Numbered from the stretch's first letter, positions 17,060 through 27,141 are shown. The stretch is 64,000 bases of DNA from Gaiellales bacterium (GCA_036273515.1 DASUHM010000082.1:1-64000), one strand, 5' to 3'. Translations and numbers: made by a program. The notes: a model not told the origin generated them from the letters alone.

Positions 17060-17353
17060 TCACACCGCCGCGGGCTGCGGATCGGGTCGCACGATCACCG
17101 TGTCGGCGACCGGGATGATCTCGTCGACCGGCAGGTCGGCACGGCCGGCGTGCTTGCGGATCGCCTCGGGGCTCTCCGCCTCGTAGATGCACACGGTGCC
17201 CACCGTCCCGGCGCCCTCGTCCAGCACGTAGCTGCGGATCCAGCGGACGTCGTCGGGCATCTGCTCGCCGACGCGCGTCGAACGCTCGGCGGCGTCGCCC
17301 AGCTCTTCGGCCGACGACCAGCCGCTGCGGCGCAGGATCACGTACAGGTTCAT
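17060..17353 (-). CDS. DUF4242 (SCO4226-like) protein
   Basis: A 97-aa ferredoxin-like-fold protein of the DUF4242 family: NLYVILRRSGW near the start, then VRWIRSYVLDEGAGTVGTVCIYEAESPEAIRKHA with the conserved Tyr and His. A Streptomyces member binds nickel; the biological role is unknown. GGAGGAGG before ATG 17353 fixes the start. It lies downstream of the AAA-LuxR regulator on the same strand, 79 bp away. Confidence 0.8.
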   Translation of the reverse strand: MNLYVILRRSGWSSAEELGDAAERSTRVGEQMPDDVRWIRSYVLDEGAGTVGTVCIYEAESPEAIRKHAGRADLPVDEIIPVADTVIVRPDPQPAAV

Positions 17354-17432
17354 GGAGCCTCCTCCGTCGTTCAATCGTTTTCCCGGACACCACGCTAGGC
17401 GCGGTGCCGACGCGCCACATCGGGAGGGCTGC

Positions 17433-20059
17433 CTATTTTTTCGCGATGCCCAGGCGGGCCGCCTCGGCCGCCGCCTGGCCCCGGGTCGGCACCGCCAGCT
17501 TGCGCAGGATGGCCGAGACGTGATGGTGCACCGTCTTCTCGGACAGGTAGAGGCGGGCGGCGATCTCGCGGTTCCGCAGACCCGCGGTCACGAGCTCCAG
17601 CACGTCGAGCTCGCGGACGGTGAGACCGCCCGGGTTCGCCCGCGTGGCCGCCCGCGGCCCAACGGCGATGCCGCGGACGCCGTGGCGGCTGCGCAGCATC
17701 CGCGCGACGCAGGCGGCGGTGCGCGTCGCGCCGAGCCGTTCGAGCTCGGCCAGGCTGCGCCGCAGCGGCGCTTCGTCAGCAGTCGCGGTGAGAGCCAGCG
17801 CGGCCTCATAGGGGCAGCCGAGCTCCGACCAGCGGCGGGCCGCCGCCTCGCCGTCGCCGGCCAGCTCGAGCGCCCACGGCTCCGCCAAGACCGCAGCGGG
17901 GAGCTCCTCGCGGACGCCCGCGCGGCGTCGCCAGACGGCCAGCTCGCCGGCCGACCAGGGGTCAGCGGACTCGAGGGCGACCGCGAGCGTTTCCCCGGTC
18001 TCGCCCGCGACCAGGTCGGGCTCGCCGGCCAGCCAGCGCGCCTCCGCGCGAGCCGCGGCGACCGGCGCCAGGCGTTGCAGCTCGGCCATGCCCTCGGCCA
18101 GGCGCAGGGCCTCGTCCAGCAATTCCCAGGCCTCCGGATCGCCTCGGCGGGCGCGCAGGCGTCCGACCACGGTGAGCGGCTTGATCCGGCTCGGCGCGGC
18201 CGGATTCGGGTAGCGGAGCACCGCGGTCGCCGTGTCGGCCGCCTCGTCCCAACGGCCCTGTTCGAGGTGCGAGCGGGCCAGCCAGCCGGTCATATAGAGC
18301 CGCCACGAGTCGACGTCGTGCTCTCGGCAGTAGGCGATCCCGCGCCCGAGGTAGTCGTCGGCAGGGGCGTAGGCGCGGGTCTCGACCATCTGCGATGCGA
18401 GGTTCGTGAATGCGCGGGCGGCGTGCTCCTCCAGACCTGCCTGCAGGGCGAGGTCGAGGCTGCGTTCGAGCGTCGCCCGGCCGGCGGGGTCGCCGTTCTG
18501 GAGCCGCGACGAGCCGACGTTGTTGAGGGCGTGGACAAGGATCTCCACCTCACCGAGCTGCTCGGCCAGCACGATCGCGCGCTCGCCCCAGGCGATGCCG
18601 CCGTCGCAGTCACGGGCGAGCATCCGCAGCTGCGAGATGTTGCTGTAGGCCATGGCGAGCTCGGGGCCGGACGGGAGCCCTTCGAGCACGTCGAGCGCCT
18701 CGCGGGCCGCGCGCTCCGAGGCCACGCTCTCGCCCAGGAACCAGCGCAGCCGCGAGACCCAGCGGTGGGCGTCGCCCTCGCGCAGGCGGTCGGCGCGGCG
18801 GCGGTGCTCCGCGAGCGCCTCGAGCCGGGCGCTCAGCGCCTCAGGGATCTGGTCGGTCAGGTAGCACTCGTAGGAGCGGCGCTCGTGCAGCTCGGCCCTG
18901 CGCTCGGGCGTGAGCGCATCCGCCTCCCGCAAGGCGCGGGCGTACTGCTGGGCGGCCTCGCGGTGCGAGCCGAGCGCCGCCGCCCGCTCCGCCGCCACCG
19001 GCGCCCAGCGCAGCACCGCGTCGCGGTCGCCGGCGCCCTCGGCGTGGTAGGCCAGCCGGGCCGGGTCGGGCGGAAGCGCCCGTGAGAGCGCCTCCAGGGC
19101 CGCGCGGTGGAGCGCCACCCGGTCGTGCGGCAGAGCTCGGCGTCGAGCACGAAGCGGGCGATCTCGTGCCGGAACGCGACCGCCGCGCCCTCGGGGTGAA
19201 GCATGCCCGCCACGAGGCACTCGTCGAGGCCCTCGGGATAGCCGGGCACGCACTCCTCGAGGAGCCGCAGCTCCGCGCGCGGCGGGAAGATCGAGACGGC
19301 GTCCAGGATCCGGCGGGCCGGCGGGCCGAGCCGGGCGGCGCGGCCGAGCACGGCGTCGCGCACCGTGGCCGGAACCTCCGCGCCGCCGGCGGCCAGCACC
19401 TCGGTGACGAAGAACGGGTTGCCGCCGGTGCGGCGGGCGAGGGCGCCTGCGTCGACGGTCTCGTCGCCGGCGAGCGCCGCGATCGCGTCCGCCGAGAGCG
19501 GCGCCAGGGCGAGCCGCAGCGTGCCCGCCGCCGCCAGGTCGCCGAGCACGATCCGCAGCGGGTGGTCGCGATCGACGTGCTCGTCCCGGTAGCTGAGCAT
19601 GACGAGGAGGGGGAGCGACTCGAGCCGGCGACCCAGCAGGCGCACCACGTCGAGCGTCGCCTCGTCGGCCCAGTGCAGGTCTTCGACGGCGAGCAGGGCC
19701 GGCGCGCGCCGCGGCAGCTCCTCGACGAGCGCCGCGACCACGTCGGCCGGTGTCGTCCCGCGAGCGAGCCGCGCCGCCAGCCGCCCGCCGGCGGCGTCGG
19801 CGAGCTCGACGAAGGGCGCCAGCGGCCGCGGCGTGAACAGCGGATCGCAGCCGCCCCGGAATGTGGCGACGTCGTCGTGCCCGGCGCAGAACGCGCGCAG
19901 GAGCGAGGTCTTGCCGATCCCCGCCTCGCCGCTGAGCAGCACGAGCCGGCCGTGCCCCGACGCGCGCACGGACGCGAGCGCCTCGTCGAGCGCCGAGAGC
20001 TCCGCGGCCCGCTCGAGCAGCCCGCCGCACCAACCGGGGTCAGACCCCTTCTGGTGCAT
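17433..20059 (-). pseudogene. AAA-ATPase LuxR-family regulator, frameshifted
   Basis: A large ATP-dependent LuxR regulator split over two frames. The first part (20059 to about 19135) has Walker A GEAGIGKTSLLRAF and Walker B-like LLAVEDLHWADEATL. The second part (about 19135 to 17433) has TPR-like helices and a C-terminal LuxR domain (LTVRELDVLELVTAGLRNREIAARLYLSEKTV). Homology runs on if one base is restored near 19133-19136, where ELCRT should read EL-LPHDRVALH. Both halves keep good codon use, so this is either a recent mutation or a sequence error. ATG 20059 lies just before a GGGGTCAGACCCC palindrome, which would be translated as the N-terminus. Confidence 0.8.
20036..20048. repeat. GGGGTCAGACCCC palindrome
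   Basis: One copy of the dispersed 13-bp element, lying within the first codons assigned to the AAA-LuxR gene (reading KGSDPGW). It may mark an insertion at the 5' end of the gene that displaced the original start. Confidence 0.7.
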
Positions 20060-20170
20060 CCGCGCGCCAGGTGACGTGCAGCTCCTCCCGGACCGCGAAC
20101 CGCTCGAGATGGCTTCCGACGACGCTCTCGACCCGCTCGCGGGCCTCACGGTCGGCGCATCCGGCTGGTC

Positions 20171-21766
20171 TCAGCCCTCGTCTGTGTACACGATGCTCCC
20201 ATCCACGATGGTCATACGGACGGGAAGCTCGGGCAGATCGTCTGCCGCGACGAGCACGGGATCCTCGGCCAGGATCGTGAGGTCGGCGCGCAGGCCCGGG
20301 GCGATCCTCCCGCCCAGCGCCGACTCGCCGACGGTCGCGGCCGCGCCCGTCGTGTAGCCCTCGAGCGCCTCGAGCCCGGACAGGCGCTGGTCGGGCTCGA
20401 ACGTGCGCCGATCGGGCGCGCCCGGCTGGCGCCGAAGACGCGCCCACGCCATCCCGATCCGCGGATCCTTCTGGGCCACCGACCAGTCCGAACCCAGCGC
20501 AAGGGTGACGCCGGCGCGGAGGAAGTCGCCCGTCCGCCAGGCCCGGCCGGCCCGTTCCGGGCCAAGACGCGCTGCCCAGGAGTCAGAGTCGTCGTCGCGT
20601 CGCCACTGCATGTGCAGCGGCTGCATCGAGGCGATCACGTTCTCGCGCGGGAACCGGGCCAGGTCGGCGTCGGTGACGGTCTCGATGTGCTCGATGCGGT
20701 GGCGCACGCCGTTGGCAGCGCCGGCAGCGAGGTAGGCGTCGAGGGCGGCCCGCACGCCGCGCTCGCCGGTCGCGTGCGTGATGCACTGGAACCCGGCCTG
20801 CGCGAAGATCCGCACCGCCTCGGCGTACCGGTCGGGGTCGGGCCAGAACGGCTCCAGCCCGTCGCCGCACGTGTCGTCCGAATAGAGCCAGCCGGTGCCG
20901 GTGTCGATCACGCCGTCGATGAAGAACTTCGCAGTGCCGCCGCGCCAGCGCCGGCCGTGCTCCCCGCGGAAGCGAAGCTGGTCGTGCATCGCGTCGAACG
21001 ACGTCTCCGGCTGCTGCCACAACGGCACGATCGCGCGGGCGGTGAGGTCGCCGGTTGCCTCCAGCTCGCGCATGAGGTCGAACGTCGCCGGAGAGCCGTC
21101 CATCACGTGGACGCCGGTGACGCCGCAGGCGTTGAGCGCCCGCAGCGTCTCCAGGATCCGGGCGTAGCGCTCGCGGTCAGTGAGGTCGGGGACGACCGCC
21201 TCGACAAGCTCCATCGCAGCCGACTCCCGCAGCTCGCCGGTCGGGGCGCCGTCGCGCACCACCACCTCGGCGCCTTCCGTGAAGTCGACGGCGCCGGTGA
21301 CGCCCGCCAGGGCCAGCGCCCGGCCGCTTGCGAGCGCCGTGTGCTGATCCATGAACCGGATCATCGTCGGAGCGCCGCCAACCGCCTCCTCGATCAGATC
21401 GGCTCCGATCTGGCGGCCGTGGAAGGCCTCGTAGCTCACACCCCAGCCCAGCACCCAACCCTCCGGCCCGCTGCGGCGACGCTCGGCCTCGAGGGCCGAC
21501 AACACGTCGGCGAGGCTGGCACAGCCCGTCAAATCGGCCCCCATCACCATGTCCGGCGCGAAGGGGTGGATGTGCGCGTCGACGAGCCCGGGCACGACGG
21601 TCGCGCCGCCCGCGTCGACGACCTCGGCCGTGCGCGCCGCCTCCCGCGCCTCGGCGGCGGAGCCGACGGCCACGATCAGCCCGTCCCGGACGGCGACGGC
21701 CTCGGCCTCCGGCCTCGCCTCGTCGAGCGTGCGCACCGATGCGTTGACGATCGCGTATCCGGCCAC
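20171..21766 (-). CDS. Amidohydrolase family 3 (YtcJ-like)
   Basis: A 531-aa metal-dependent amidohydrolase: N-terminal beta-sandwich, metal ligands His-x-His in GLVDAHIHPF, FFIDGVIDTGTGW, CITHATGERGVRAALDAY, HRIEHIETV, and terminal Asp in GSDWSVAQKDPR, then the closing beta-sandwich (APGLRADLTILAEDPV). The reaction is hydrolysis of an amide or related bond; the substrate is unknown. GTG 21766 follows TAGGCT by 7 nt, suggesting a leaderless message, and all family sequence begins there. The gene lies 111 bp upstream of the AAA-LuxR gene. Confidence 0.87.
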   Translation of the reverse strand: MAGYAIVNASVRTLDEARPEAEAVAVRDGLIVAVGSAAEAREAARTAEVVDAGGATVVPGLVDAHIHPFAPDMVMGADLTGCASLADVLSALEAERRRSGPEGWVLGWGVSYEAFHGRQIGADLIEEAVGGAPTMIRFMDQHTALASGRALALAGVTGAVDFTEGAEVVVRDGAPTGELRESAAMELVEAVVPDLTDRERYARILETLRALNACGVTGVHVMDGSPATFDLMRELEATGDLTARAIVPLWQQPETSFDAMHDQLRFRGEHGRRWRGGTAKFFIDGVIDTGTGWLYSDDTCGDGLEPFWPDPDRYAEAVRIFAQAGFQCITHATGERGVRAALDAYLAAGAANGVRHRIEHIETVTDADLARFPRENVIASMQPLHMQWRRDDDSDSWAARLGPERAGRAWRTGDFLRAGVTLALGSDWSVAQKDPRIGMAWARLRRQPGAPDRRTFEPDQRLSGLEALEGYTTGAAATVGESALGGRIAPGLRADLTILAEDPVLVAADDLPELPVRMTIVDGSIVYTDEG

Positions 21767-21831
21767 CGCGGGGAGCCTACCGCGTGCCGTGGCGCTCACG
21801 GATACCTGTTCCGCCGCAGCTCCGCCATCTT

Positions 21832-22245
21832 TCACACGGAGCGCGCCGCATCCTCTTCTGGGAGGCTGGCGACCAACAGCCACCCGCGCCTCCGCATCAC
21901 CGCGGAGTCGGACTGCCGCGCGGCGACGAAGTGTTCCCAGCGCCCCATTTCTGCTCCGGTCAGGTTGGTCGTGAGGAACTGCCAGAGTCGGGCGTGCAGC
22001 TCGTTGGCGTTGAGCTGCGGGGTGGCGACCGGGACGGCAACTGTGGCGGCGGGCCGGGTGCGCGCGCCGGCCTTCGCCGGCGGGTTCCGCTTCGTGGTGG
22101 GGCGCTTCGTCTTCGGCTTCCCCACACGTGCTCGCGCCTCGTCCTGCTCAGCGGCTGTCGGGATCAGGTCGGCGCTGAGCGCCTTGCCGAACAGATTCCC
22201 CCGCTTGTACATGTACGCCGGGAACTTGTTATGCAGCCCACTCAT
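21832..22245 (-). CDS. Hypothetical basic protein
   Basis: A 137-aa protein I do not recognise. The N-terminus (SGLHNKFPAYMYKRGNLFGKALSADLIP) is followed by a Lys/Arg/Pro-rich linker (about residues 47-75) and a helical C-terminal region (NELHARLWQFLTTNLTGAEMGRWEHFVAARQ) that may form one small domain. The linker could bind nucleic acid. ATG 22245 follows TACGGT by 6 nt, consistent with a leaderless start. The 206-bp gap to the kinase gene (22246-22451) shows nothing clear. Confidence 0.6.
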   Translation of the reverse strand: MSGLHNKFPAYMYKRGNLFGKALSADLIPTAAEQDEARARVGKPKTKRPTTKRNPPAKAGARTRPAATVAVPVATPQLNANELHARLWQFLTTNLTGAEMGRWEHFVAARQSDSAVMRRRGWLLVASLPEEDAARSV

Positions 22246-22451
22246 GGGGCCACCGTAGCTCCGAGCCGGCGGCTCGTAAACCGGGGGTGTCGGATCGGTT
22301 TCACCCGCGCCGCTCAGAATCACTCAGCGGCTACGTCCGGGCGCGCATGCCCGACGATCCGACGGTCGAGCCGCCGCGCATCGTTTCGCTTCTGACACTC
22401 CAACGCCGGCACGCCGAACCCGCCGGCTCAGCCGGCCGCCCTGACGCTCGA

Positions 22452-23906
22452 TCATCCAGCCACGAATGCCCGCCAGGCCGCGTACTCCTCCTCGCGTGAC
22501 CCCTCGGACCCAGGACCAGGCTCGACCGTGCGGCCGCCCTCCTGCAGCGACGTGAGGTCGGCAAGCGTCCAGCAGCCCGCCCCCACGCCTGCGGCGGCCG
22601 CGGCGCCGAGCGCGGTCGCCTCGGCGGCCGCGGCGATCCGCACCGGGATTCCGAGCACGTCGGCCTGGCGCTGCATCAGCCACGGGTTCGCGGTCATCCC
22701 GCCGTCGACGCCGAGGGCAGGCGGGTCGAGGCCGCCGGCGCGGAGCGCCTCGACGATGTCGCGGACGCGGAAGCACAGCGACTCGAGCGCCGCCCGCACG
22801 AGATGCGCCGGCGTCGTGTGCGCGGTCATGCCGGCCCACGTGGCGCGGGCGTCCGGCTTCCACCAGGGCGCCCCCAGCCCCGTGAGCGCCGGCAGGAACC
22901 GCACGCCGCCCGAATCCGGTACCGATGCGGCGAGCTCGCCCGAGCGCTCCGGCGTGTCGAGCAGTCCGAGCGTCACCAGCCAGTCGATGGCCGACCCCGC
23001 CGAGAAGACGCCGCCGTCGAGCGCGTAGTCGCTGCGCCCGCCGGCCTCCCAGGCGACGGTCGGGAGCAGGCCGGAGGCGTCGGTCGGCGGCTCGTCGCCC
23101 GCGTGCGCGAGCAGGAAGATCCCGGTGCCGTACGTCGCCTTGGCAGCACCCGGCACCACGGCCCCGTGGCCGGCGAGCGCCGCCGTCTGGTCGACGAGCA
23201 GCGCCCGCAGCGGCAGGGGACGCTCGACGCCCTCGACGCGCAGGCTGCCGGCGTCGCCGACCGACGGGCCGATCTCGGGCAGCGTCGCCGGGTCGACGCC
23301 GAACACCGCGCACAGCTCCTCGCTCCAGCTGCCGGGTCGGGCCAGCTCCTGGAGCTGGGTGCGGGCGGCGGTGGACGGCTCGGTTCGCGGGCCGTCCCCC
23401 AGCCGTGCGCAGACATAGGCGTCGAACGTCCCGAACCGGGCCCGGCCGGCGGCCGCTGCCTCCCGCACGGCCTCGCTCTCCCGCAGCAGCCACGTGATCT
23501 TGGTCGACGAGAAGTACGGGTCGAGCCGCGTGCCGGCCAGGTCGTGCACTCGCTCGCCGGCGCCGGCGGCGGCGAGCTCCTCGACGATCCCCTCCGAGCG
23601 CCGGCACGACCACACGATCGCCGGCGCCAGCGGCCGCAGCGTCTCGGCGTCCCAGGCGACGACGCTCTCGCCCTCGTTGTCGAGGCCCACCGCGGTGATC
23701 CGCTCCGGCCCGACGGCGGCGGCCACCTCGGCGAGCGTCTCGGCCACCGACGTGACCACCGCCTCGGCGTCCTTCTCCACCCACCCCGGCCGCGGGTGCT
23801 GCACCGGCACCCGCCGGTACGCCTGCGCGAGCTCCGAGAAGCGCTCGTCGAAGGCGACCGTGCGGGTGCCGGTGGTGCCCTGGTCGATGCCGACGACGAC
23901 CGTCAG
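22452..23906 (-). CDS. FGGY-family kinase, glycerol kinase-like
   Basis: A 484-aa sugar/polyol kinase. ATPase signatures are GIDQGTTGTRTVAF at the N-terminus, TYGTGIFLL and ALDGGVFSAGSAIDWL mid-protein, and FLPALTGLGAPWWKPDARATW as in GlpK. The glycerol-binding loop NQRET is NEGES here, losing the substrate Arg, so the substrate may not be glycerol. No ATG, GTG or TTG lies at the right place: a CTG at 23906 overlaps the permease stop (CTGA), with GGAG upstream, and is the probable start. It is the last gene of a glp-like operon. Confidence 0.82.
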   Translation of the reverse strand: MTVVVGIDQGTTGTRTVAFDERFSELAQAYRRVPVQHPRPGWVEKDAEAVVTSVAETLAEVAAAVGPERITAVGLDNEGESVVAWDAETLRPLAPAIVWSCRRSEGIVEELAAAGAGERVHDLAGTRLDPYFSSTKITWLLRESEAVREAAAAGRARFGTFDAYVCARLGDGPRTEPSTAARTQLQELARPGSWSEELCAVFGVDPATLPEIGPSVGDAGSLRVEGVERPLPLRALLVDQTAALAGHGAVVPGAAKATYGTGIFLLAHAGDEPPTDASGLLPTVAWEAGGRSDYALDGGVFSAGSAIDWLVTLGLLDTPERSGELAASVPDSGGVRFLPALTGLGAPWWKPDARATWAGMTAHTTPAHLVRAALESLCFRVRDIVEALRAGGLDPPALGVDGGMTANPWLMQRQADVLGIPVRIAAAAEATALGAAAAAGVGAGCWTLADLTSLQEGGRTVEPGPGSEGSREEEYAAWRAFVAG

Positions 23907-25393
23907 ACGGCGGTCTCCGCGCGCGCGGGATCGTCGGGCAGCTCCGGCATGCGCTCGAGCGCCCGGCGGTGGAAGACCCACAGGAGCCCGATCCAGACGA
24001 TGCCTGCGAGCGTCATACCGATCGTGTACTTGGCCGCCTTGTGGAACTCGCTCGGGCCGAACACGACCAGCAGCTCGTAGACGAGCCATACGAGCGCCAC
24101 CCCGACCACGAGCGGCTCCCACTTGCCGAGCGTGAAGAAGCCCTCCTCGGCCTTCAGGCGGTTGCGGGTGTAGATGTAGAGGAGCACCGTCGCCAGGTAG
24201 TACATCGCCGGCAGCTGCGTCGACGCGGTGAAGAGGTCGAACACGCGGTTGGAGAACCAGATCAGCAGGATCGCCGCGACGATCCATCCCAGCACGACCG
24301 CGTTCACGGGTGTGCGCGTCGTGTGGTTCACGCGCCGGAAGACCTGGTAGCCGGGGAAGCGCTCGTCGCGCGACATCGACCAGATCAGCCGGCCCTGCGA
24401 CACGTAGATGATCAGACCGCAGGCGAAGATCGAGATGCAGACGAAGATGAGGAACAGCTTCTCGATGACGTTGCCGAGCTGGATCTTGATGATGTCGGCG
24501 ACCACGGTTGACGACGCGGACAGCTCGGCGATCTTGCCGGTCGGCATCGCGACGACGACCGCGATCAGGAACACCATGCCGATGATGCCCGAGTAGAGCA
24601 CGGCGGTCCACATCGCCCGCGGCACGATCCGGCGCGGCTCGTGCGTCTCCTCGGCGAGGTTCGCGGCGGTCTCGAAGCCGACGATGGTGTAGGCGCCGAG
24701 CAGGGTCGAGAGCATCACCGGGCCGAGCCACTTGAACCACGGGCCGGTGACGATGCCGGTCGAGGACAGGTTCGAGAACGAGCCGTCGGAGCCGACCAGG
24801 ACGGCGATGATGAGGGCGATCGTGAGGCCGACGATGCCGATGATCTCCGTCGCGACGGCCGCGTTGTTGACGAGCTCGACGAGCTTCGTCGAGAAGATGA
24901 TCATGAGCGCCTGGACGACGAGGACGCCGAGGGTGATGAGCACGTCCTGGGACACGTCGGCGCCCGGCAGCGAGAACACCGTGTGGGCGCCGTTCGTGAT
25001 GTTGAAGAGCGGGTCGAAGGCGGTGAGCACGAACCCGCCGTAGTCGACAGAGATGACGACGATCGCGAGGAACGAGTACGAGAGCCACCCGATGAACAGG
25101 CCGACGACCGGGTTCGTGAGCCGGGAAGCCCACTGGTACGAGAACCCCGACAACGGGATCTTGGCGGCGAGCGCGCCGAAGACCAGCGCCACGCACAGCT
25201 GGCCCACGATGACGACCGGCCATGTCCAGATCGACGCCGGGCCGCCGCTCTGCAGCGCGAAGGCCATCGTCGTGAAGATGCCGGTCGTGATCGAGATGAA
25301 CGAGAACGCGACGGCAAACGAGGTGAACGAGCGGATCGTCCGCTCGAACTCCTGCCGGTAGCCGAACAGGCTGACGTCGTGGTCTTGGCTCAT
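23903..25393 (-). CDS. APC-superfamily amino acid/amine permease
   Basis: A 496-aa membrane protein with about 12 helices. The consensus of TM1 (FAVAFSFISITTGIFTTMAFAL) and TM6-8 (LSTLLGAYTIVGFETAANLAEETHEPRR) is that of amino acid-polyamine-organocation transporters. Such carriers take up amino acids, amines or choline-like compounds; none is known as a glycerol carrier, which is odd beside a glycerol kinase-like gene. GGGGAG precedes ATG 25393. It overlaps the kinase start by 4 bp and follows the GntR gene by 28 bp. Confidence 0.87.
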   Translation of the reverse strand: MSQDHDVSLFGYRQEFERTIRSFTSFAVAFSFISITTGIFTTMAFALQSGGPASIWTWPVVIVGQLCVALVFGALAAKIPLSGFSYQWASRLTNPVVGLFIGWLSYSFLAIVVISVDYGGFVLTAFDPLFNITNGAHTVFSLPGADVSQDVLITLGVLVVQALMIIFSTKLVELVNNAAVATEIIGIVGLTIALIIAVLVGSDGSFSNLSSTGIVTGPWFKWLGPVMLSTLLGAYTIVGFETAANLAEETHEPRRIVPRAMWTAVLYSGIIGMVFLIAVVVAMPTGKIAELSASSTVVADIIKIQLGNVIEKLFLIFVCISIFACGLIIYVSQGRLIWSMSRDERFPGYQVFRRVNHTTRTPVNAVVLGWIVAAILLIWFSNRVFDLFTASTQLPAMYYLATVLLYIYTRNRLKAEEGFFTLGKWEPLVVGVALVWLVYELLVVFGPSEFHKAAKYTIGMTLAGIVWIGLLWVFHRRALERMPELPDDPARAETAV

Positions 25394-25421
25394 GTGCTCT
25401 CCCCTCTCCGTCGTTTGCGAC

Positions 25422-26138
25422 TCACGGGACGAATGCCTCCGAGTGGAACCGCGACCGCCCGGCCAGGAACCGGTCCTCGGCGTACTCGACCGGCTTGCCG
25501 GTCTCGTCGAACGCCCGCCGGCGCACCAGCATGAGCGGCTCGCCGATGTGGCAGCCGAGCAGCCGGACGGCGTCCGCCTCGGCGCGGACGGGCTCGAGCT
25601 CCTGCTCGGCCCGGCGCAGCCGGATGCCGTAGTCCTCGGCCAGGATCGCGTAGATCGAGCGCGTCTCGAGATCCTTGTGGTCGAGCGCGGGCGCGACGAT
25701 GTCGGGGAACCACGAGCGCTCGAGCGCGACGGGCATGCCGTTGGCAGTTCGCAGGCGCTCGAGGTGGTAGACCGACTCGCCGGTGCGCAGCTCGAACAGG
25801 CGGGCCAGGTCACGGTCGGCCGGCACGTGCTCGGAGACGAGGATCTTCGCGCCCGGCCGCAGGCCGGCCGACAGCATCCCGCGCGAGAACGACATCAGGA
25901 CGCGCATGTCCATCGACACGCGCGGCTGGGCGACGTAGGTGCCCGAGCCCTGGCGGCGCTCGACGACGCCGGCCGACTCGAGCAGCTGCATCGAGCGCCG
26001 CAGCGTCGGCCGGGCGACGCCGAGCTCGCCCGCCAGCTCGCGCTCGGTCGGGAGCCGGTCGCCCGCCTTCAAGCCGCCGTCCTCGATCCGGCGCTCGATG
26101 CTGTCGCGCACCTGCAGATAGCGAGCCGGGCGGCTCAT
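25422..26138 (-). CDS. GntR/HutC-family regulator with UTRA domain
   Basis: A 238-aa regulator: N-terminal winged helix (LPTERELAGELGVARPTLRRSMQLLESAGVVERRQGSGTYV split over residues 29-69) and a C-terminal UTRA ligand domain (about 90-238, VYHLERLRTANGMPVALERSWFP). HutC-type proteins repress catabolic operons until a substrate binds. It lies in the middle of the operon and overlaps the small gene before it by ATGA. Its likely operator is the inverted repeat at 28601-28658. Confidence 0.9.
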   Translation of the reverse strand: MSRPARYLQVRDSIERRIEDGGLKAGDRLPTERELAGELGVARPTLRRSMQLLESAGVVERRQGSGTYVAQPRVSMDMRVLMSFSRGMLSAGLRPGAKILVSEHVPADRDLARLFELRTGESVYHLERLRTANGMPVALERSWFPDIVAPALDHKDLETRSIYAILAEDYGIRLRRAEQELEPVRAEADAVRLLGCHIGEPLMLVRRRAFDETGKPVEYAEDRFLAGRSRFHSEAFVP

Positions 26139-26353
26139 CCGCGCCTCCCGACGACGTACGCGGCGAGGCCCGCGGCGGCGACCGCCGCGAGCGGCACGCG
26201 GAGGGCGCGGGCGAGCATGGGCAGGTCAGCCGCCTCGACGTGGATGCGTGACTGCCATGCGCCCAGGCGGCCATCGACGACGAGCTCGCGCCGCTCGATG
26301 CGCACCGCCTCGACCTCGAACGGGAGGTCGCCGATCGGCGAGGTCACCCTCAC
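26135..26353 (-). CDS. Small protein with one membrane helix
   Basis: A 72-aa protein: a short beta-rich N-terminal part (SPIGDLPFEVEAVRIERRELVV) and one C-terminal helix (PLAAVAAAGLAAYVVGR) likely to anchor it in the membrane. No family is recognised. It is coupled on both sides (GTGA with the FAD gene, ATGA with gntR). In related glp operons a small cysteine-bearing protein (DUF1667) follows the FAD genes; this one has no cysteine and is not that family. It may tether the oxidoreductases to the membrane. Confidence 0.65.
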   Translation of the reverse strand: MRVTSPIGDLPFEVEAVRIERRELVVDGRLGAWQSRIHVEAADLPMLARALRVPLAAVAAAGLAAYVVGRRG

Positions 26354-27141
26354 GCCGCCGCCTCCGATCCGAGTCGGGCGCGCACCGCGGCCGCCGCGCG
26401 GAGGCCGGCCTCGCGGGCGCCGGCGACCGTTGCCGGGTCGTCCAGGGGCTGCGCGTGGACAACGTCCGGGGTGTCCCAGACCGCGCCGTCGACGTTGCGG
26501 AGCGGGACGAGGCCATGGGCGAGCACGACCGCGTCGCACGCGATCCGCTCCTCGCCGGCGAGGAGCGCAGTCACGCGCGGCCCGCTCTCGACGGCCGTCG
26601 GCGACGGGCCCTCCATGACGTCCACGCCGTCCGGCATGGAGCGGCGGAGGCCGTCGGGCGCGAGGACGGTCACGGCGTCTGCGCCGGCGGCGAGCAGCTC
26701 GCGGCAGGCGCGGTGGGCCCAGTCGCCGCCGCCGACGACGCAGGGCCGGCGGCCCGCGAGGAGGCCGTTCTCGGCCAGGTGGCACGCGACCGGGGCGGGG
26801 ACGACGCCGGCCGGGCGGCCGCCCGCGAGCCCGAGCTCCGCCCGGGTGAGCGGCCGCGTGCCGGCGGCCACGACCAGGGCGGCACCCGCGACCCGGTATA
26901 CGCCCTCCGGCCCGACCGCGACCAGCTGCCCCTCGGCCCAGCGGATGGCGGTCACGCCGAGCCGGAAGATGGCGCCGGCTCGCAGGGCGGCCCGCCCGAG
27001 CGCAACCGTCTCCGAAGCGCGCCAGCCGTGGACGCCGCCCGCGACCGGGATACGGTCGAAGACCTCGACCCGCTCCCCAGGCGCGAGCTCGGCGGCGCAC
27101 GCGAGCCCGGTGATGCCGGCGCCGACGATCGCGATCGTCAC
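26350..27141 (-). CDS. FAD/NAD(P)-binding oxidoreductase, GlpB-like position
   Basis: A 263-aa flavoprotein. An N-terminal Rossmann motif IAIVGAGITGLACAAEL binds FAD, and a second nucleotide-binding fold (PCVVGGGDWAHRACREL, about residues 130-150) fits NAD(P). It is short for the class and lacks a thioredoxin-type CxxC. It probably forms a complex with the upstream GlpA-like subunit and passes electrons from it. It overlaps both neighbours by 4 bp. Confidence 0.8.
   Translation of the reverse strand: MTIAIVGAGITGLACAAELAPGERVEVFDRIPVAGGVHGWRASETVALGRAALRAGAIFRLGVTAIRWAEGQLVAVGPEGVYRVAGAALVVAAGTRPLTRAELGLAGGRPAGVVPAPVACHLAENGLLAGRRPCVVGGGDWAHRACRELLAAGADAVTVLAPDGLRRSMPDGVDVMEGPSPTAVESGPRVTALLAGEERIACDAVVLAHGLVPLRNVDGAVWDTPDVVHAQPLDDPATVAGAREAGLRAAAAVRARLGSEAAA

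Noticed and set aside
22287-22451. Possible small gene between the hypothetical and kinase genes
   Set aside because: Short frames on both strands, with no start signal and no recognisable content.
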